64,000 nt of DNA from Lamellibrachia satsuma (taxonomy: Eukaryota > Annelida > Polychaeta > Sabellida > Siboglinidae): contig BSQZ01000108.1 in the NCBI GenBank assembly GCA_033239005.1, positions 561,001-625,000 on the forward strand, read 5' to 3'. Within the stretch, counting starts at the first letter, position 1. The number at the start of each line of letters is the position of its first letter. Made by a program: the position numbers and the translations under genes. Under the pieces are notes generated by a model, which was not told the DNA's origin, ran no database searches, and saw only the letters and a program-made list of their open reading frames with translations. Below are positions 63,101 through 64,000 of the stretch, in pieces.

Positions 63101-64000
63101 CCGCGATGCTAATCAGGGGCTTGAATAAAGTGCTAAATATTATTAGTTTGAACAGTCTTTCAGCTTATGTAAATGGATATATGGAAAGATGATTGATGAT
63201 TTTTCTGATCAATTCCGTCAATAACCCATTTTCGACAATTCGAAGGTACACCACGCATTTTAGGCTCCTGCTGAACAGAACCGTGCTAAACGCACCTGGT
63301 TTTGGCATGCCACATTACATATAATACGATGGTTCGTTTTATTTTGATCTTTTGTTCACTTTTTTTTATGAAGTTTTGCTTTTCTATGAAAATTATAAAC
63401 AATTTTACAGCTAATATTTTCTCAACAATTTCACCAAGCAGTGGTACTTCTGGTCTTAACTGAGAGATGTATGAAACAATTGGAAGGGTATGGCAGTTAC
63501 CCTCCTCTGGACAGTTACCCCCCTTTTTCATAGTGTAATAATTAGACAGTAATCCAGTAACTTGGATCATGTTGGTTGGATTAACCAAGACTTTAATCCA
63601 TACAAAGATTAATTTTTTTTTACAGAGACTGCGAAACTTGCAACGATCTTCCAAAGTAACCACACACCAAAGTCAGGTCACAACTCTCTCCTGGTTATCT
63701 CTGATGCCAGCAACGACAGCAACAACAGCAAAGAAGTCAGCGCGGAAAAGAAGCAATTTCTGTTAAGCGGAGTTCCACAGGAGCTGCAGAAACGACTCGT
63801 TCAAACTGCAGAAGTTGACACCGTAAATTGTCCTCCGTGGCCAACAATCAGCCATGTTCAGCAGATAGTACTCTGCACACAGCAGAAAACTGTTTCCGAT
63901 ATTGTAGACGTGTGGAATCTTCCACATGTCTCGTTGAATATTCCTCTGCAGAAGCAGGAAGAAACGGGGGTCTGCACAGCTGGGACGTGGGAATTGGGAA
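54133..64000 (+). CDS. ATAD5: ATAD5 / Elg1, PCNA-unloading clamp loader (N-terminal half)
   Basis: Large subunit of an alternative RFC complex that unloads PCNA after replication, in the nucleus. Exons: 54133-54153, 54384-56305, 56532-56580, 60818-60985, 61426-61831, 63626->64000; phases join, about 980 aa so far (human 1844). The AAA+ module is off the right edge. Family matches: VLEISYEDFLRE (~residue 187; human ITVSYEEFLKS), SNVIVESAEVDLTITE, LRKTPIKLKITR before residue 648, the basic RRSSRRSS segment, ETAKLATIFQ, and FLLSGVPQELQKRL. The protein is lysine/serine-rich and disordered. PIP-like motifs are KMKSIASFF (residues 16-24, right at the N-terminus), VNIMNFF (~residue 302) and QTQMTLNY. 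Exon 2 contains a 14-aa tandem repeat. Exon 1 (MAEELEG) is tiny and rests on splice consensus plus the start codon. The gene is identified by several short collinear matches rather than the ATPase domain. Confidence 0.88.
54961..55092 (+). repeat. 42-bp coding tandem repeat in ATAD5 exon 2, about 3 copies
   Basis: Nearly identical 42-bp units encode TEETASEDNTKQTK-type 14-residue repeats. The period preserves the frame. The residues are acidic and Thr-rich, within the disordered N-terminal region. Confidence 0.95.
57310..59020 (-). mobile_element. Non-LTR retrotransposon (RTE-like RT) antisense in ATAD5 intron 3
   Basis: Minus-strand frames carry AILSNNKASGRDAIPTDLIK, VTFVDLTKAFDYVNRESL, VNGVMQ (degraded GVRQG box), HVCEALYADDAAFCS with an intact YADD, ENFSYLGSIMSN, VYHVCVLSILLYGAETWT, SFHLRCLRTILGVKWQDK and CWLGHVHHMPTGRFPKQ. 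Stops near 58010 and 58620 and the degraded GVRQG box show it is dead. The domain order and the RCLR/WLGHV motifs are those of RTE-like LINEs common in marine invertebrates. Confidence 0.9.
59250..59627 (+). CDS. THAP-domain protein ORF inside ATAD5 intron 3
   Basis: A 125-aa ORF starting MLNRCVVYWCSN. It has a complete C2CH THAP zinc-finger signature: C5, C10, C53 and H56 (CSKHF), a conserved Trp at 44 (RARW) and the closing AIPTIYP (AVPTIF-like, residues 72-78). THAP domains bind DNA and are shared by P-element-type transposases and domesticated regulators. A Ser/Thr-rich tail follows. CCACA|GTGAGA near 59579 could be a donor, so this may be the first exon of a longer transcript or transposase gene. 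It lies in the sense orientation in the 4.2-kb ATAD5 intron, beside an antisense LINE. Whether it is a live gene, a transposon remnant or an exonized domain cannot be told from sequence. Confidence 0.7.
   Translation: MLNRCVVYWCSNTPSETVSLHKFTSDKHRQQIRARFLRRTRARWHLKESVFICSKHFFDMGYAKRLVLKESAIPTIYPTVNTDASSGKKTTASTSTHGVTATSSTCQQSTVRKIKVWLIFIINSL
59687..59890 (-). CDS. Short acidic ORF, possibly transposon-associated
   Basis: A 67-aa reading frame on the minus strand, convergent with the THAP ORF 60 bp away. The sequence is acidic/Ser-rich (MSDSSHSSLEDVDSN), then PLAGPQPYMHDPEAQT, which loosely recalls the QPYxFEP motif of invertebrate P2X7-intracellular-domain-like proteins. I do not recognise it with confidence. 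It may be a first exon or chance coding capacity within a mobile element. Confidence 0.3.
   Translation of the reverse strand: MSDSSHSSLEDVDSNIGECYADPEPLAGPQPYMHDPEAQTVFVRVEDKHALSDGDGAQAEAVPHVSQ
60095..60545. repeat. 37-bp satellite, about 12 copies
   Basis: Unit TTGCCATTCAGCATTCAATG plus TAAACATGATATTGACC, diverged by about 5-15%. It lies in ATAD5 intron 3, about 280 bp before exon 4. Confidence 0.95.
62300..62710 (-). mobile_element. LINE ORF2 C-terminal fragment in ATAD5 intron 5
   Basis: Minus-strand remnants: TIIHALVMSYLDFGNAMLYG, KLQMIQNSAARLITG, then PVRQRIKLLLLVFRAVHHLY, PVYLSSLVIPYTPTR and RSADQHLLTIP. These are the classic C-terminal motifs of CR1/Rex-type LINEs, across frameshifts. 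The remainder of intron 5 up to 63625 shows nothing recognisable. Confidence 0.85.

Overview
This is a eukaryotic (metazoan) genomic window. It holds six spliced protein-coding genes with GT-AG introns and conserved phases, set in AT-rich DNA full of non-LTR retrotransposon fragments, MITEs and minisatellites. Raptor, Suppressor of fused and ATAD5 orthologues together with this mixture of repeats point to an invertebrate animal. I cannot name the phylum from sequence alone.

Layout, left to right. (1) Positions 1-22384, minus strand: RPTOR (mTORC1 scaffold). I placed 23 coding exons, giving 994 residues; the C-terminal WD40 propeller lies off the left edge. Its introns hold at least five minisatellite arrays, two LINE copies, a probable solo LTR and a MITE candidate. 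(2) 24577-31097, plus: complete SUFU (Hedgehog pathway repressor), 10 exons, 390 aa, divergent from RPTOR. (3) 32958-31868, minus: MRM2 (mitochondrial 2'-O-rRNA methyltransferase), 2 coding exons, convergent with SUFU. (4) 33557-42929, plus: a 335-aa flavin-reductase-like (FMN split-barrel) protein with a C-terminal helical domain, 9 exons, divergent from MRM2. Its introns hold a textbook hAT MITE (identical 8-bp TSD), a piggyBac-type MITE (TTAA), another hAT-like element and several LINE remnants. (5) 46321-44282, minus: ribosomal protein uS4 (RPS9), 4 coding exons. (6) 46341-54132: a 7.8-kb gene-poor interval with LINEs and duplicated repeats. (7) 54133 to the end, plus: the N-terminal half of ATAD5 (Elg1 PCNA unloader), 6 exons so far, with its AAA+ module beyond the right edge. 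ATAD5 intron 3 contains an antisense LINE, a THAP-domain ORF and a 37-bp satellite.

The most unusual pattern is that minisatellites have grown out of exon-intron junctions. In RPTOR exon 13, a 54-bp unit containing the last 22 nt of the exon plus its 5' splice site is present 18 times. In RPTOR exon 5, a 42-bp unit containing the 3' splice site plus the first 29 nt of the exon is present about four times. Both periods are multiples of three, so alternative splice-site use could add 18-aa or 14-aa blocks in frame. A degenerate array starts in the same way at the SUFU exon 6 donor.

The genes are housekeeping or signalling genes with no operon-like relationship; the only architecture is divergent and convergent neighbours. 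Exon borders were read by eye from splice consensus, reading phase and family knowledge, without RNA data.
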